DNA of 64,000 nt from Desulfovibrionaceae bacterium (GTDB lineage: Bacteria; Desulfobacterota; Desulfovibrionia; Desulfovibrionales; Desulfovibrionaceae): positions 1 through 64,000 of the forward strand of contig JAQVCS010000015.1 in assembly GCA_028689675.1 (NCBI GenBank), given 5' to 3'. Numbering within the stretch: the first letter of the stretch is position 1; the number at the start of each line of letters is the position of its first letter. The notes beneath the pieces were generated by a model. It was given only the letters and a program-made list of their open reading frames with translations, was not told the origin of the DNA and did no database searches. The position numbers and the translations under genes are program-made. Shown piece by piece: positions 52,839-60,505 of the stretch.

Positions 52839-54485
52839 TTACTTACCAAAAGAACATTTGGGATAAGTGCACACACGGCAGCCAAGGCAATAGCCGCCCT
52901 CGCCCATGCGTGCCAATTCGGCACGGCATATTTCTCTGTTTGCCAATAAGCGCGGCAAGACAAGATCAAGAAAGGTTGTTTTAAAATATAAAGCACAGGC
53001 AGGCACGCCCAGTACCTGCATATCTCCGTCAGCCGCGGGCATACGCCCCAGCAGGCTCATCGTGCCCGGCAGCACGGGCATGCCGTGCACAACATCGCTT
53101 AGGCCAGCCTCCTGCAAAGCCTGCCGCGTTACATCGTCGGGGTCTACAGAAAGCCCGCCTGTGGTAATGAGCAAGTCTGCCCCAGCGGCGCGTATTTCTG
53201 CCACAGCCTGCGCAATGGCGGCTTTATCGTCGGGGGCAATGCTGGCCTTGACTACGGTGCAGCCAAAGGCCGCCACCTTGGCCGTGATGACAGGAATAAA
53301 CTTATCTTCAATAATCCCCTGAAACACTTCTGTGCCTGTAACCAAAATGCCCACCTTTGCTGCGCGCAAAGGCAGCACGCGCAACAGCGGGCTTGTGCCC
53401 AGCACGCGCAAAGCTTCGCCCAGCCCAGCGCGCGACAAATATAAAGGAATGGCGCGTGTGCCCGCCAGCTTTGCCCCTTCGCGCACCAGCGTGGCATCGT
53501 GCCGTGCGGCGGCCATGACATCGGGCACAAGGTTAAACTGCTCCAGCTTGGCGTAATCAAGGCAAAAGAGGCCGTCGCAGGCGGCAATAAAATCAATTTT
53601 ACCCTCATGCGGCGGCAGGGCATAGCGCACCCCTTCACCAGCCATACGGTGGGCAAAAAGCTCGGCCACCTCATTTTCGTGCACATAGTCTGCCGTGCCT
53701 GTGGGGCTTTCTTCGCGCACAGCCACATGAAAGCGCCCCATTTGCTGTAAACGGCAAATATCACTTACCCGAATGCGCTGCCCAGCGCTGAACTCTGCCC
53801 CTTTGAATTGCCCCGGCACAATGCGCGTCATATCGTGGGCAACCTGCTTGCCCACAGCCTGCTCTACAGGCAGCACCGTGAGTGCCTCATGCGGCGATGG
53901 GGCTTTGAGCACGCGCCCAGCCACCACATAGGGCGCTTCCCCCTGACAGCCGCGGCACACGGGGCCATCGTGCGCGGGGTAGGCCTCGTGGCACACGGGG
54001 CAAATGGCAATGGCAGCCATGTGCTTGTGCCCAATAAAACGGCGCTTTATGCTTATGGGCGCAACAGAGCAAATGCTGTCGCCCGCAGCACAAATTTGTT
54101 CCAGCAGAGCCTTTTCATCCTGCTCATGCTTGGGCTTGAGCTTGAGAAACCAGCCTTTAATTTCGGGAAAGGCCTCCAGAGCCTCGGTCTTGATGCTGAC
54201 ACGCACCCCTTGGCCTGTGTGTTTATCATAAAGCGAAAGGGCATAGCGCCCCAAGTTGATGACGCGCATCCACTGGTTGCCCGTGCTGCACAGGGTGAGC
54301 AATTGCACAGCATCGGGCAGGCATTTGCTGGTTTCCACCGTTGCCTCAAACAACGTGCCCTCGGGCAAGTGCCGCTTGGCAAGCTCGACCATATAGCCAC
54401 CAATAAGCAGGCCGGGGGCGGCATAGCTATGAAAATTTTCTGCAAGCTGTTTGAATTCTTCAAATGTATATGCACCAATATTCAT
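52839..54485 (-). CDS. FmdE-MoeA-type molybdopterin-binding fusion protein
   Basis: About 548 residues from ATG at 54485 (AAGGA five bases upstream; an ATG at 54491 overlaps the ribosome site). The N-terminal FmdE domain (about 1-200: APGLLIGGYMVELAKRHL, NQWMRVINLGRYALSLYD) ends with a zinc-ribbon CPVCHEAY...CRGC. The middle and C-terminal parts hold a MoeA-like molybdopterin-binding (MoCF) domain with LVTGTEVFQG, LLITTGGLSVDPDD and GVPACALYFKTT. A Cys-rich end follows (C533, C536, C539, C544), a possible Fe-S or zinc site. FmdE is linked to formylmethanofuran dehydrogenase in methanogens; here the fusion probably inserts or protects molybdenum/tungsten cofactor for formate dehydrogenase-like enzymes. 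Confidence 0.85.
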   Translation of the reverse strand: MNIGAYTFEEFKQLAENFHSYAAPGLLIGGYMVELAKRHLPEGTLFEATVETSKCLPDAVQLLTLCSTGNQWMRVINLGRYALSLYDKHTGQGVRVSIKTEALEAFPEIKGWFLKLKPKHEQDEKALLEQICAAGDSICSVAPISIKRRFIGHKHMAAIAICPVCHEAYPAHDGPVCRGCQGEAPYVVAGRVLKAPSPHEALTVLPVEQAVGKQVAHDMTRIVPGQFKGAEFSAGQRIRVSDICRLQQMGRFHVAVREESPTGTADYVHENEVAELFAHRMAGEGVRYALPPHEGKIDFIAACDGLFCLDYAKLEQFNLVPDVMAAARHDATLVREGAKLAGTRAIPLYLSRAGLGEALRVLGTSPLLRVLPLRAAKVGILVTGTEVFQGIIEDKFIPVITAKVAAFGCTVVKASIAPDDKAAIAQAVAEIRAAGADLLITTGGLSVDPDDVTRQALQEAGLSDVVHGMPVLPGTMSLLGRMPAADGDMQVLGVPACALYFKTTFLDLVLPRLLANREICRAELARMGEGGYCLGCRVCTYPKCSFGK

Positions 54486-54776
54486 ATTCATCCTTATTGC
54501 GCCCCAAAAAGGCGACAGGTTTATAGCAAAAGGCTGTGTGCATGCTCTTGTGTTCCCGAGAGGGAAAGGCGTATGCCCTGCCACAATATGGCAAAAAACT
54601 ATGCCCGCTGTGCGCGGCAAGCCCTTGCTACAAAATGGAGCGTTTGCTGAAGTATTCCCACAACATACAAGGGAAAAACCTGCAAAAGCCAGCCATCAAC
54701 ACAAAGGAGAGGCTTAACAAAGCACCCTGCTAACACAAAGGGCAAGGTCTGCCAAAGAAGCCTTTCGACTCCAAGG
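54486..54776. other. Intergenic region between YcaO and FmdE-MoeA genes
   Basis: 291 bp. AGCCTT (54759-54764) and AAGGCT (54773-54778) make a weak stem just past the ycaO-type stop. The FmdE-MoeA leader shows no recognisable molybdenum-cofactor riboswitch. TATAAA occurs on the minus strand near 54521 but without a good -35. Confidence 0.45.
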
Positions 54777-56495
54777 CTATAGCGCAGCCAAAGCGCGGCT
54801 GGCAAATTCCAGCGTGGGGTCTATGGCCAGCGCCGCCTGTAAATGATGCCGCGCGGCCTCGTTTTTGCCCAAATGGCTATAGCACAAACCAAGGTTGGCT
54901 ATGTCCATCACAGAACCCTTGTCGATTTTCAGCACGGCTTCAAAGACCTGCGCGGCCTCGGCATAGCGCTGCATTTTAAACAGCGCAACGCCGTTCAGGT
55001 TGCCATATTCCTTCATTTCAGGGCACAGGGCAAAGGCCTGTTCAAGCAAGGGCTGAGCCTGCGCCCACTGTTCTTGCAATGTATAGGTATAGCCGGCATA
55101 AAAAAATGCCAAAGCCTGTGCTTCTTCTTCGGGCTGCACAGGGGCAGCACGCAAAAAGCACGCGCGCGCATTGTCAAATTCTTCTGCACGCAAGGCAAGC
55201 ATACCTTCAAAAAAGGGAATAAAATGCCCTTGCGGATAACATGCCGCAAGCACAGCTAAACCAGCCTGTGCGGCATCGGCATTGGCCTCTTCTGTCAGCT
55301 TACGCCCCACAAAAAGCCCCACACTTTGGTTTTTATCCCGCTCGCGAAAGGCCATGCCGGGGATGATGGTATAATGTGCGGGAATTTCCAGCATAGGGTG
55401 CGTGGTTTGCACGGCATAGGTGCTGTAGCCCTGCGCCTCCAGCCCTGCCACCACGGCCAGCAATTCCTGACAAATATCGTTGCTTTCTACGCTGGGCAGG
55501 CTGCTCAGGGGCAGGCTTTCCCCACACAGCAGCCACTGAATGTCTTCAAGCTGCTGGAATTTGGGCAGGCCAGACGCTTCATAACAAGCGGAAGTGCAAA
55601 AATCGCCGCCCAATTGCGCCACTTCGGTTACCGCGCGTATGGCGGCCTTAGCTGGAGTGGCAGCCGTGCCCGCGGTAAAGACAATTTCTGAGCGCTCGGG
55701 AAAGGTGCTTTCATCCCAAGCTACCGCGCCCACGGTGGGGGCAGGCATGCCGCACGAAAAATCTTTCAGCACAATGTGCAAGCCCTGCGCGGTGAATTTA
55801 TGCAGCAAATCACACAAAACAGGGTCGGCAATACTGGCAGGGTCAATGGTAGGCACTGCGGGGCGGGCACGGTCTATTAAACAGCAGGTGTGCCGCTCTA
55901 ACAATTCACACACGCCTTGCAGTAAGGATTCTTCTTGCGTATTGCCAGCCGAAGTGCCGTTAAATTCACTGAGCAGCTTAAACCAGTCAAGCGGCAGCCA
56001 TGTTCGCTTGCCCGTGCCAAGGCAGGTAGCGGGGTAAAAATGCCAGCGCACCAAATCCATCGCCTGACGGGCTTTTTCCAGCGGCAAAGCGTCATTCACC
56101 GACTTGGTAATTTCAGCCAAGGGCAACAGTTCCTTGCCAAAGCGGGCTTCGGCTTCGCTCCATGTGGCGTACACCATGTCGGGCATACTTTCCCAAAAGC
56201 TGAAAAAGGCATAGCGTTCCATCAGCTCCATCATGGCCGAGGCGCGAGCCTGCTCGGCAGAAGAGCCTTTGCCCATTTGCTTGCGCGTGGGCATAATGCG
56301 GCGGGCGTCTTTGCCGCACACACTTAAATATACGGGTATGCCCAAACGCCCCACATCCACACGGCGCACGGTGGCCAGCACATCCAAGCCCGAGGCCGCC
56401 AGCTTTGCTTGCACTCTTTGGCTTGTTTCTTCGGGGCTTATGGCTTTGTCTAGGTCTTGCGTATACTGTTTGGGGCAGGCTTGTAAGCGTATCAT
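54777..56495 (-). CDS. YcaO cyclodehydratase-family protein with C-terminal TPR domain
   Basis: 572 residues. The YcaO ATP-grasp-like domain spans about 1-400, with the Mg-ATP glutamates in SSAEQARASAMMELMERYAF and NTQEESLLQGVCELLERH. No C-terminal Pro-rich PxPxP is present. Instead residues 430-572 form three or four TPR repeats (LAFFYAGYTYTLQEQWAQA, NLNGVALFKMQRYAEAAQVF, ANLGLCYSHLGKNEAARHHL), as in E. coli-type YcaO. YcaO enzymes activate amide backbones with ATP (azoline or thioamide formation) or assist RimO. Start overlaps the methyltransferase stop (ATGA), so the pair is coupled. No precursor peptide or dehydrogenase gene is adjacent. Target unknown. Confidence 0.88.
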   Translation of the reverse strand: MIRLQACPKQYTQDLDKAISPEETSQRVQAKLAASGLDVLATVRRVDVGRLGIPVYLSVCGKDARRIMPTRKQMGKGSSAEQARASAMMELMERYAFFSFWESMPDMVYATWSEAEARFGKELLPLAEITKSVNDALPLEKARQAMDLVRWHFYPATCLGTGKRTWLPLDWFKLLSEFNGTSAGNTQEESLLQGVCELLERHTCCLIDRARPAVPTIDPASIADPVLCDLLHKFTAQGLHIVLKDFSCGMPAPTVGAVAWDESTFPERSEIVFTAGTAATPAKAAIRAVTEVAQLGGDFCTSACYEASGLPKFQQLEDIQWLLCGESLPLSSLPSVESNDICQELLAVVAGLEAQGYSTYAVQTTHPMLEIPAHYTIIPGMAFRERDKNQSVGLFVGRKLTEEANADAAQAGLAVLAACYPQGHFIPFFEGMLALRAEEFDNARACFLRAAPVQPEEEAQALAFFYAGYTYTLQEQWAQAQPLLEQAFALCPEMKEYGNLNGVALFKMQRYAEAAQVFEAVLKIDKGSVMDIANLGLCYSHLGKNEAARHHLQAALAIDPTLEFASRALAAL

Positions 56496-57202
56496 GCGTG
56501 GCGCTCCAGAATGTGAATTTCATACATACGGCGTTGTTCTCCATTTTCGGCATCGCAAGAGCGCACCCCCACATGCCCCGAAGTGACGGCATATTTTTTT
56601 TCTGCCAACTTTACAAAATGGGGCTTGCGCCTTACCCAATCGGTGCACAGCACAGCCTTGCCCCCAGCAGCGAGGTGGCGATCAATAAATTTGAGCAAGG
56701 GGCGGTGCAGTTCGTCTAAATACAGCATTTCTGAAGCGGCAATAATATCAAATTTTTCAGGTAATTGTGCTGTGCTGATATCGATATGGCGCACATCCAT
56801 GTGCTTTTCCAGCCCATTGCGCACAATATTGGCTTTGGCAAAAAACAAGGCATCGGGCACAATATCACTGACTGTCACATGGGCAAAGCCATAGCGCGCA
56901 GCAATGCAGCCTGTAACGCCACAGCCCGCCCCCACCTCTAGCAGCGCTTTGCCCTGCGGCTCAAACTTGCGCAAAAAACGCCCCAGCACAAAAGAGGCTG
57001 GCCACACTTTTGCCCACAAAGGTAAATCTTTTAGGGGGTTATGAATGCTTTTGCTGGCAATGAGCGTATCTAAATGCGCCTGCATATTATTGATGCCCAG
57101 CACCTGCAAAGGCAGGCCATCCACATCAAGGGGCTCAAAGCCCACATCAAAGCGTTCCCCTGCCTGCGCGAGCAAGGCATCTAATGATTCCTGTATAGCC
57201 AT
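56492..57202 (-). CDS. Class I SAM-dependent methyltransferase paired with YcaO
   Basis: 236 residues. SAM-binding motif I LLEVGAGCGVTGCIAA, motif II VTVSDIVPDALFFAKAN, then IIAASEMLYLDE. The layout is like the family-16 (METTL21/lysine) and NNMT-like protein methyltransferases (LWAKVWPASFVLGRFL before motif I). It is translated just before YcaO with overlapping stop/start, so both probably act on one substrate, possibly a protein. It is divergent from prmA. Confidence 0.87.
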   Translation of the reverse strand: MAIQESLDALLAQAGERFDVGFEPLDVDGLPLQVLGINNMQAHLDTLIASKSIHNPLKDLPLWAKVWPASFVLGRFLRKFEPQGKALLEVGAGCGVTGCIAARYGFAHVTVSDIVPDALFFAKANIVRNGLEKHMDVRHIDISTAQLPEKFDIIAASEMLYLDELHRPLLKFIDRHLAAGGKAVLCTDWVRRKPHFVKLAEKKYAVTSGHVGVRSCDAENGEQRRMYEIHILERHA

Positions 57203-57368
57203 ATTTTTTCCTGTATTCGCTTACTGTTAAAAGACAAAGCATTGCGCCCACGGCATTTTTACGGACTTTGCCCTTGTTGGCAACCTTTTTTAGCACGCTT
57301 TCCTTGCTGCCTATGCAGCTTGTGAGCAAAGACTTGACACAAAGCCCCTGCACGGCTAGGCCTTGGGA

Positions 57369-58208
57369 ATGGAAAAACTTATACGCATTGATATTATCGC
57401 GGCAGAGGATATGGTTGAAATAATAAGCGGCGCTCTGGCTCTTTACAGCTCGTATGGCTGGGAAGAAGAAAGTTTGCCCACGGGGGAAACACGTTTTCGT
57501 GTGCATTGCGAAAATGCAGAGTATATGGACGCCCTTATGCATGGCTTAGAACCCTATGCAGCACAGGTGCACATTGAGCGCACAGAAATTGACAAACAAG
57601 ATTGGACCAGCGCATGGCGCGAATTTTTTACGCCTGTGGTGTGCGGGCACTTTGTGGTGCTGCCCCCGTGGCGCAAAGACGACGCTGGCGAAAATAAGGC
57701 CATTGTGATTGAACCCAAATCGGCCTTTGGCACGGGGCATCATGCCACCACGGCGCTGTGCCTGAGTGTGATTTCCCGCCTTATTCTTCAGGGGCGCGTG
57801 GCTAAGGGGCAGCGCTTTTTAGATTTGGGCACAGGCTCTGGCGTGCTTTCTTTGGGCTGCTGCCTTGAGGGCATGCACGGCATTGCCACCGATATTGATC
57901 TGCTGGCTGTGGAAAATGCCCAAGAAAACCGCGACCTCAACAATATAGAAGGGCTGGAAATTCTGCTGGGCAGCACTGAAGTGGTGCGCGGCCAGCACTT
58001 TGACCTTGTAGTGGCTAATATTCTTGCCCGCCCGCTTATTGAGCTGGCCACTGACCTTGTTGCCCTCAAGGGCGAGCATGGCGCATTGGTGCTTTCTGGC
58101 CTGCTTGATGTGCAGGCAAACAGCGTGGTTGAGGCGTATACAGCCCTTGGCCTGCCCCAGCCCGAGCGTGTGCTTGATGGCGAATGGTGCGCCCTTATTT
58201 GGGCTTAA
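57369..58208 (+). CDS. prmA: Ribosomal protein L11 methyltransferase PrmA
   Basis: 279 residues from ATG at 57369 (a TTG two codons earlier is less likely; the ribosome site is weak in either case). The N-terminal L11-binding region is followed by IEPKSAFGTGHHATTALCL (PrmA signature), FLDLGTGSGVLSL (SAM motif I) and DLVVANILARPL (catalytic NxxP-like motif). It trimethylates L11 at several positions. It is the last protein gene of the core chromosome before the tRNA cluster. Confidence 0.93.
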   Translation: MEKLIRIDIIAAEDMVEIISGALALYSSYGWEEESLPTGETRFRVHCENAEYMDALMHGLEPYAAQVHIERTEIDKQDWTSAWREFFTPVVCGHFVVLPPWRKDDAGENKAIVIEPKSAFGTGHHATTALCLSVISRLILQGRVAKGQRFLDLGTGSGVLSLGCCLEGMHGIATDIDLLAVENAQENRDLNNIEGLEILLGSTEVVRGQHFDLVVANILARPLIELATDLVALKGEHGALVLSGLLDVQANSVVEAYTALGLPQPERVLDGEWCALIWA

Positions 58209-58310
58209 ACCTGCGCCGTTAACAAAGCAATTTCGTTATGAAAAAAGACAGGCTTTGCACTGCTTCACAACGCGTGGTATAAAAAAATTTAAAAAAAATC
58301 ACATTTTTTG

Positions 58311-58339
58311 TTGACTAATTTCAGAGAGGTGCGTATACC
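58311..58339 (+). promoter_or_regulatory. Promoter of the tRNA cluster
   Basis: TTGACT (58311-58316), 17-bp spacer, TATACC (58334-58339), 14 bp before the first tRNA. An AT-rich, UP-element-like stretch lies just upstream. Confidence 0.7.
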
Positions 58340-58352
58340 TCTTCCTCGTTGA

Positions 58353-58428
<76 letters not shown>

Positions 58429-58441
58429 CATGTTGACTGAT

Positions 58442-58516
<75 letters not shown>

Positions 58517-58560
58517 TCAAATCAACAAAGCATGGGTGCTGTCGTATTTTCGCTGCATAA

Positions 58561-58635
<75 letters not shown>

Positions 58636-58650
58636 CTTATGCTCTTTCCT

Positions 58651-58725
58651 GCGGGAATAACTCAGCGGTAGAGTGTTAGCTTCCCAAGCTGAAGGTCGCG
58701 GGTTCAAATCCCGTTTCCCGCTCCA
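58651..58725 (+). tRNA. tRNA-Gly (CCC)
   Basis: Acceptor arms GCGGGAA / TTCCCGC, anticodon CCC in the loop CTTCCCAAG, T arm as in the Gly-GCC genes, encoded CCA. It is the last tRNA before the prophage. Confidence 0.96.
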
Positions 58726-58733
58726 AAAAAATC

Positions 58734-58768
58734 AAGCCCTTACGATAATCAGTAAGGGCTTTTTTATT
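58734..58768 (+). terminator. Terminator of the tRNA operon
   Basis: AAGCCCTTAC (58734-58743) and GTAAGGGCTT (58752-58761) followed by a run of T. Confidence 0.92.
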
Positions 58769-59003
58769 TTCATAGCTAACTTTTAGCTAACACAGCGCAA
58801 AAAACATACAATCCCCCCTCCCCCAGAACATTTTCGCAACCTCACGAAAATGTCCCCCCCCTTGTACCCCCCCAAGTTTTCGCCCTCATGCTTAAAGAGC
58901 GTATCGAGCACCTATTCCCTCGGCTCATCCCATTTTTTCGTAAACTGTAAGGCATGACAATAAGTTAGCGGAACACTTGGCACTGATTTACACAATACTT
59001 GGC
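58769..59003. other. Candidate prophage end between tRNA cluster and mom
   Basis: No gene. It holds several repeats: TAGCTAAC twice (58773-58780, 58784-58791), with GTTAGC inverted at 58964-58969; a perfect 9-bp inverted repeat ACATTTTCG / CGAAAATGT (58828-58853) between C-rich runs; and ACTTGGCAC twice at 22-bp spacing (58975-58983, 58997-59005). Such repeats fit recombinase or transposase sites at a phage end. The exact border cannot be fixed without the other end. Confidence 0.5.
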
Positions 59004-59033
59004 ACAAAAAAGGCAGGTTTTTCCCCTGCCTTT
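59004..59033 (-). terminator. Terminator after mom
   Basis: AAAGGCAGG (59009-59017) and CCTGCCTTT (59025-59033); T-run on the minus strand. 20 bp past the stop of the Mom-like gene. Confidence 0.85.
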
Positions 59034-59053
59034 CATTTTTTTAACGCAGTAAA

Positions 59054-59779
59054 TTATCCTTGTTTCGGGTATGGCTGGATGGGCATTCGCAGGCGTTTTT
59101 TCCAGTCTGTTTTTATAAAGTAGATATAGCGGAACTGCCGTAGGATTTGCTTTTCGGCGCGGGCTATTTCTGCTCGTAGTTTTATGCCACGCTGTCCTCC
59201 TTTCTTGTGTGCATCGAGCAGCATTTTATGGTACACTTCCCCATCCAGCACATAGAATGCCGTTTTATGGCTGCCAATATAGAGGAAATTCGCCGCCTGA
59301 TAGACGACTCCAAGACCGCCACAGCGTTCATCGGCAAAAGATTGTATCCACGCCACCGTGGGGCAGACTCTTTTTATATATTTAATGGCATAGCTTATGG
59401 CACGACTTTCGCTATTTCTCGGTGCGTCATCGGACAGCCACATACGATTCAGCTCCATATACTGCCCCTGCGCCGTATCCGCTACAACTTTTCCAGCACG
59501 AGCGGGGTTCAGGGCATAGCCAAATTGTAAGACACCTTCAAAAGCCCCTTCTCGGAATACCCCAAGATGCAGATAGCTATTGTTGACGACACGCTTTGAA
59601 TAATGATGAGCAATAATAATGCTTCGGGCTACCTTGCACGGTATTTGTGCCACATAGAAATGACGGCATCCAAAGCCCTGCGCCCCAGACGCGCCCATAA
59701 TATATTCCGCATGAATACCACTAGGCGGCAGATAATCACTAAGAGTTGGTGGATGGTATGCTTTGCGCTGGGCAGGCAT
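59054..59779 (-). CDS. mom: Mom-like phage DNA modification protein
   Basis: 241 residues, similar in length to phage Mu Mom. The GNAT-like fold contains IIAHHYSKRVVNNSYLHLGV (H58, H59, Y60), FEGVLQFGYALNP, ELNRMWLSDDAPRNSESRAIS, and SFADERCGGLGVVYQAANFL. Mom converts adenine to N6-carbamoylmethyladenine (momylation), which protects phage DNA from many restriction enzymes. The start lies 41 bp inside the end of the Com-like gene and has no clear ribosome site, as expected if translation depends on Com. It is the last gene of the phage, as in Mu. No GATC sites were seen just upstream, so the Dam control known from Mu is probably absent. Confidence 0.82.
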   Translation of the reverse strand: MPAQRKAYHPPTLSDYLPPSGIHAEYIMGASGAQGFGCRHFYVAQIPCKVARSIIIAHHYSKRVVNNSYLHLGVFREGAFEGVLQFGYALNPARAGKVVADTAQGQYMELNRMWLSDDAPRNSESRAISYAIKYIKRVCPTVAWIQSFADERCGGLGVVYQAANFLYIGSHKTAFYVLDGEVYHKMLLDAHKKGGQRGIKLRAEIARAEKQILRQFRYIYFIKTDWKKRLRMPIQPYPKQG

Positions 59780-59942
59780 GGTAATCCATGGCTGGTGCTC
59801 TCTGGCTCGCGATGTCGGGGCTTGCAGTCCTCACTATTGTGTATGCCCCACAACGGGGACACTTAAATTCTATGTGCCGTGCTTCGCCCTTGGCGAGCAG
59901 CCTGTGGCAATGTGTGCAACGAATTTCGGTCAGATTCTCCAT
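59739..59942 (-). CDS. com: Com-like zinc-ribbon translational activator of mom
   Basis: 67 residues from ATG at 59942; the frame extends upstream without a good start. Two CX2C pairs (C9-C12 in RCTHCHRLL, C28-C31 in KCPRCG) form the zinc ribbon of the Com family, which Mu uses to melt the mom mRNA and expose its ribosome site. The end of the gene overlaps the mom start by 41 bp, the same arrangement as in Mu. The upstream 190 bp contains a perfect hairpin. Confidence 0.8.
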   Translation of the reverse strand: MENLTEIRCTHCHRLLAKGEARHIEFKCPRCGAYTIVRTASPDIASQRAPAMDYHACPAQSIPSTNS

Positions 59943-60129
59943 GATGTTAAATATTCCTTCTTGCGCCCCGCGCCCCCGCCTGATACATAATTTGCGCTCA
60001 AACCAGAGCAAACACAGGCGGAAACTTTGCATAGCAAACCCTTGCTATGTGAGGCCGTGTGCGGCGCTTTCTCACCGCATCGGTGGGGGCGGTGCTAACG
60101 CCCCTGCCACTGTCAAAAATCACTTCTCG
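59943..60129 (-). promoter_or_regulatory. Leader of the com-mom transcript
   Basis: Contains a perfect 8-bp stem CATAGCAA (60030-60037) / TTGCTATG (60042-60049) and a second stem GGGGCG / CGCCCC (60086-60104) that may end the tail transcript. A weak promoter with TATGTA around 59987 is possible on the minus strand. Could be the control region of com-mom. Confidence 0.4.
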
Positions 60130-60495
60130 CTATACGTCAAAACTAACCGCTATAGCCTGCACATTCCCCACACTGCCAGCCGCATTCACAGCCTCTTCCA
60201 GCTCTTTTTTGCGTGCTGCCAGCTTGGTGCGAATGAAGGCAAGCCCTTCGGGGTCATCAGCGGTGAAGTCGGCCACGGCAAGGGCGGCGGCAAGATTGTC
60301 TTTGCCCTCGGGCGCAACGACGTAGGCAAGCACGCTGTCGTAGGCGGCGGCAATTTCCGTCAGCTTGTCTGCCTGCACTTCGGCTAGCATTGGTGGGGGC
60401 AGTGTTGTCTTCCATTCTTCATAGGTTGTATAATAGCCTTGAGGCTGCTGTTCCCATACTTCAGGGTTGCCCGTGGGGGAAAAATAAATAGGCAT
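60130..60495 (-). CDS. Small tail-fibre-associated phage protein
   Basis: 121 residues from ATG at 60495; a longer frame upstream overlaps the fibre gene. N-terminal MPIYFSPTGNPEVWEQQ, then a helical Ala/Lys/Glu-rich rest. Proteins of this shape directly after tail-fibre genes (DUF4376-like or tail-fibre-assembly-like) are common in siphophages and act in fibre folding or attachment. Assignment is from position and composition. Confidence 0.6.
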   Translation of the reverse strand: MPIYFSPTGNPEVWEQQPQGYYTTYEEWKTTLPPPMLAEVQADKLTEIAAAYDSVLAYVVAPEGKDNLAAALAVADFTADDPEGLAFIRTKLAARKKELEEAVNAAGSVGNVQAIAVSFDV

Positions 60496-60505
60496 AGTTA
60501 GTCCT

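Noticed and set aside
54486-54620. Molybdenum-cofactor riboswitch upstream of the FmdE-MoeA gene
   Set aside because: The conserved Moco core elements are not visible in the leader.
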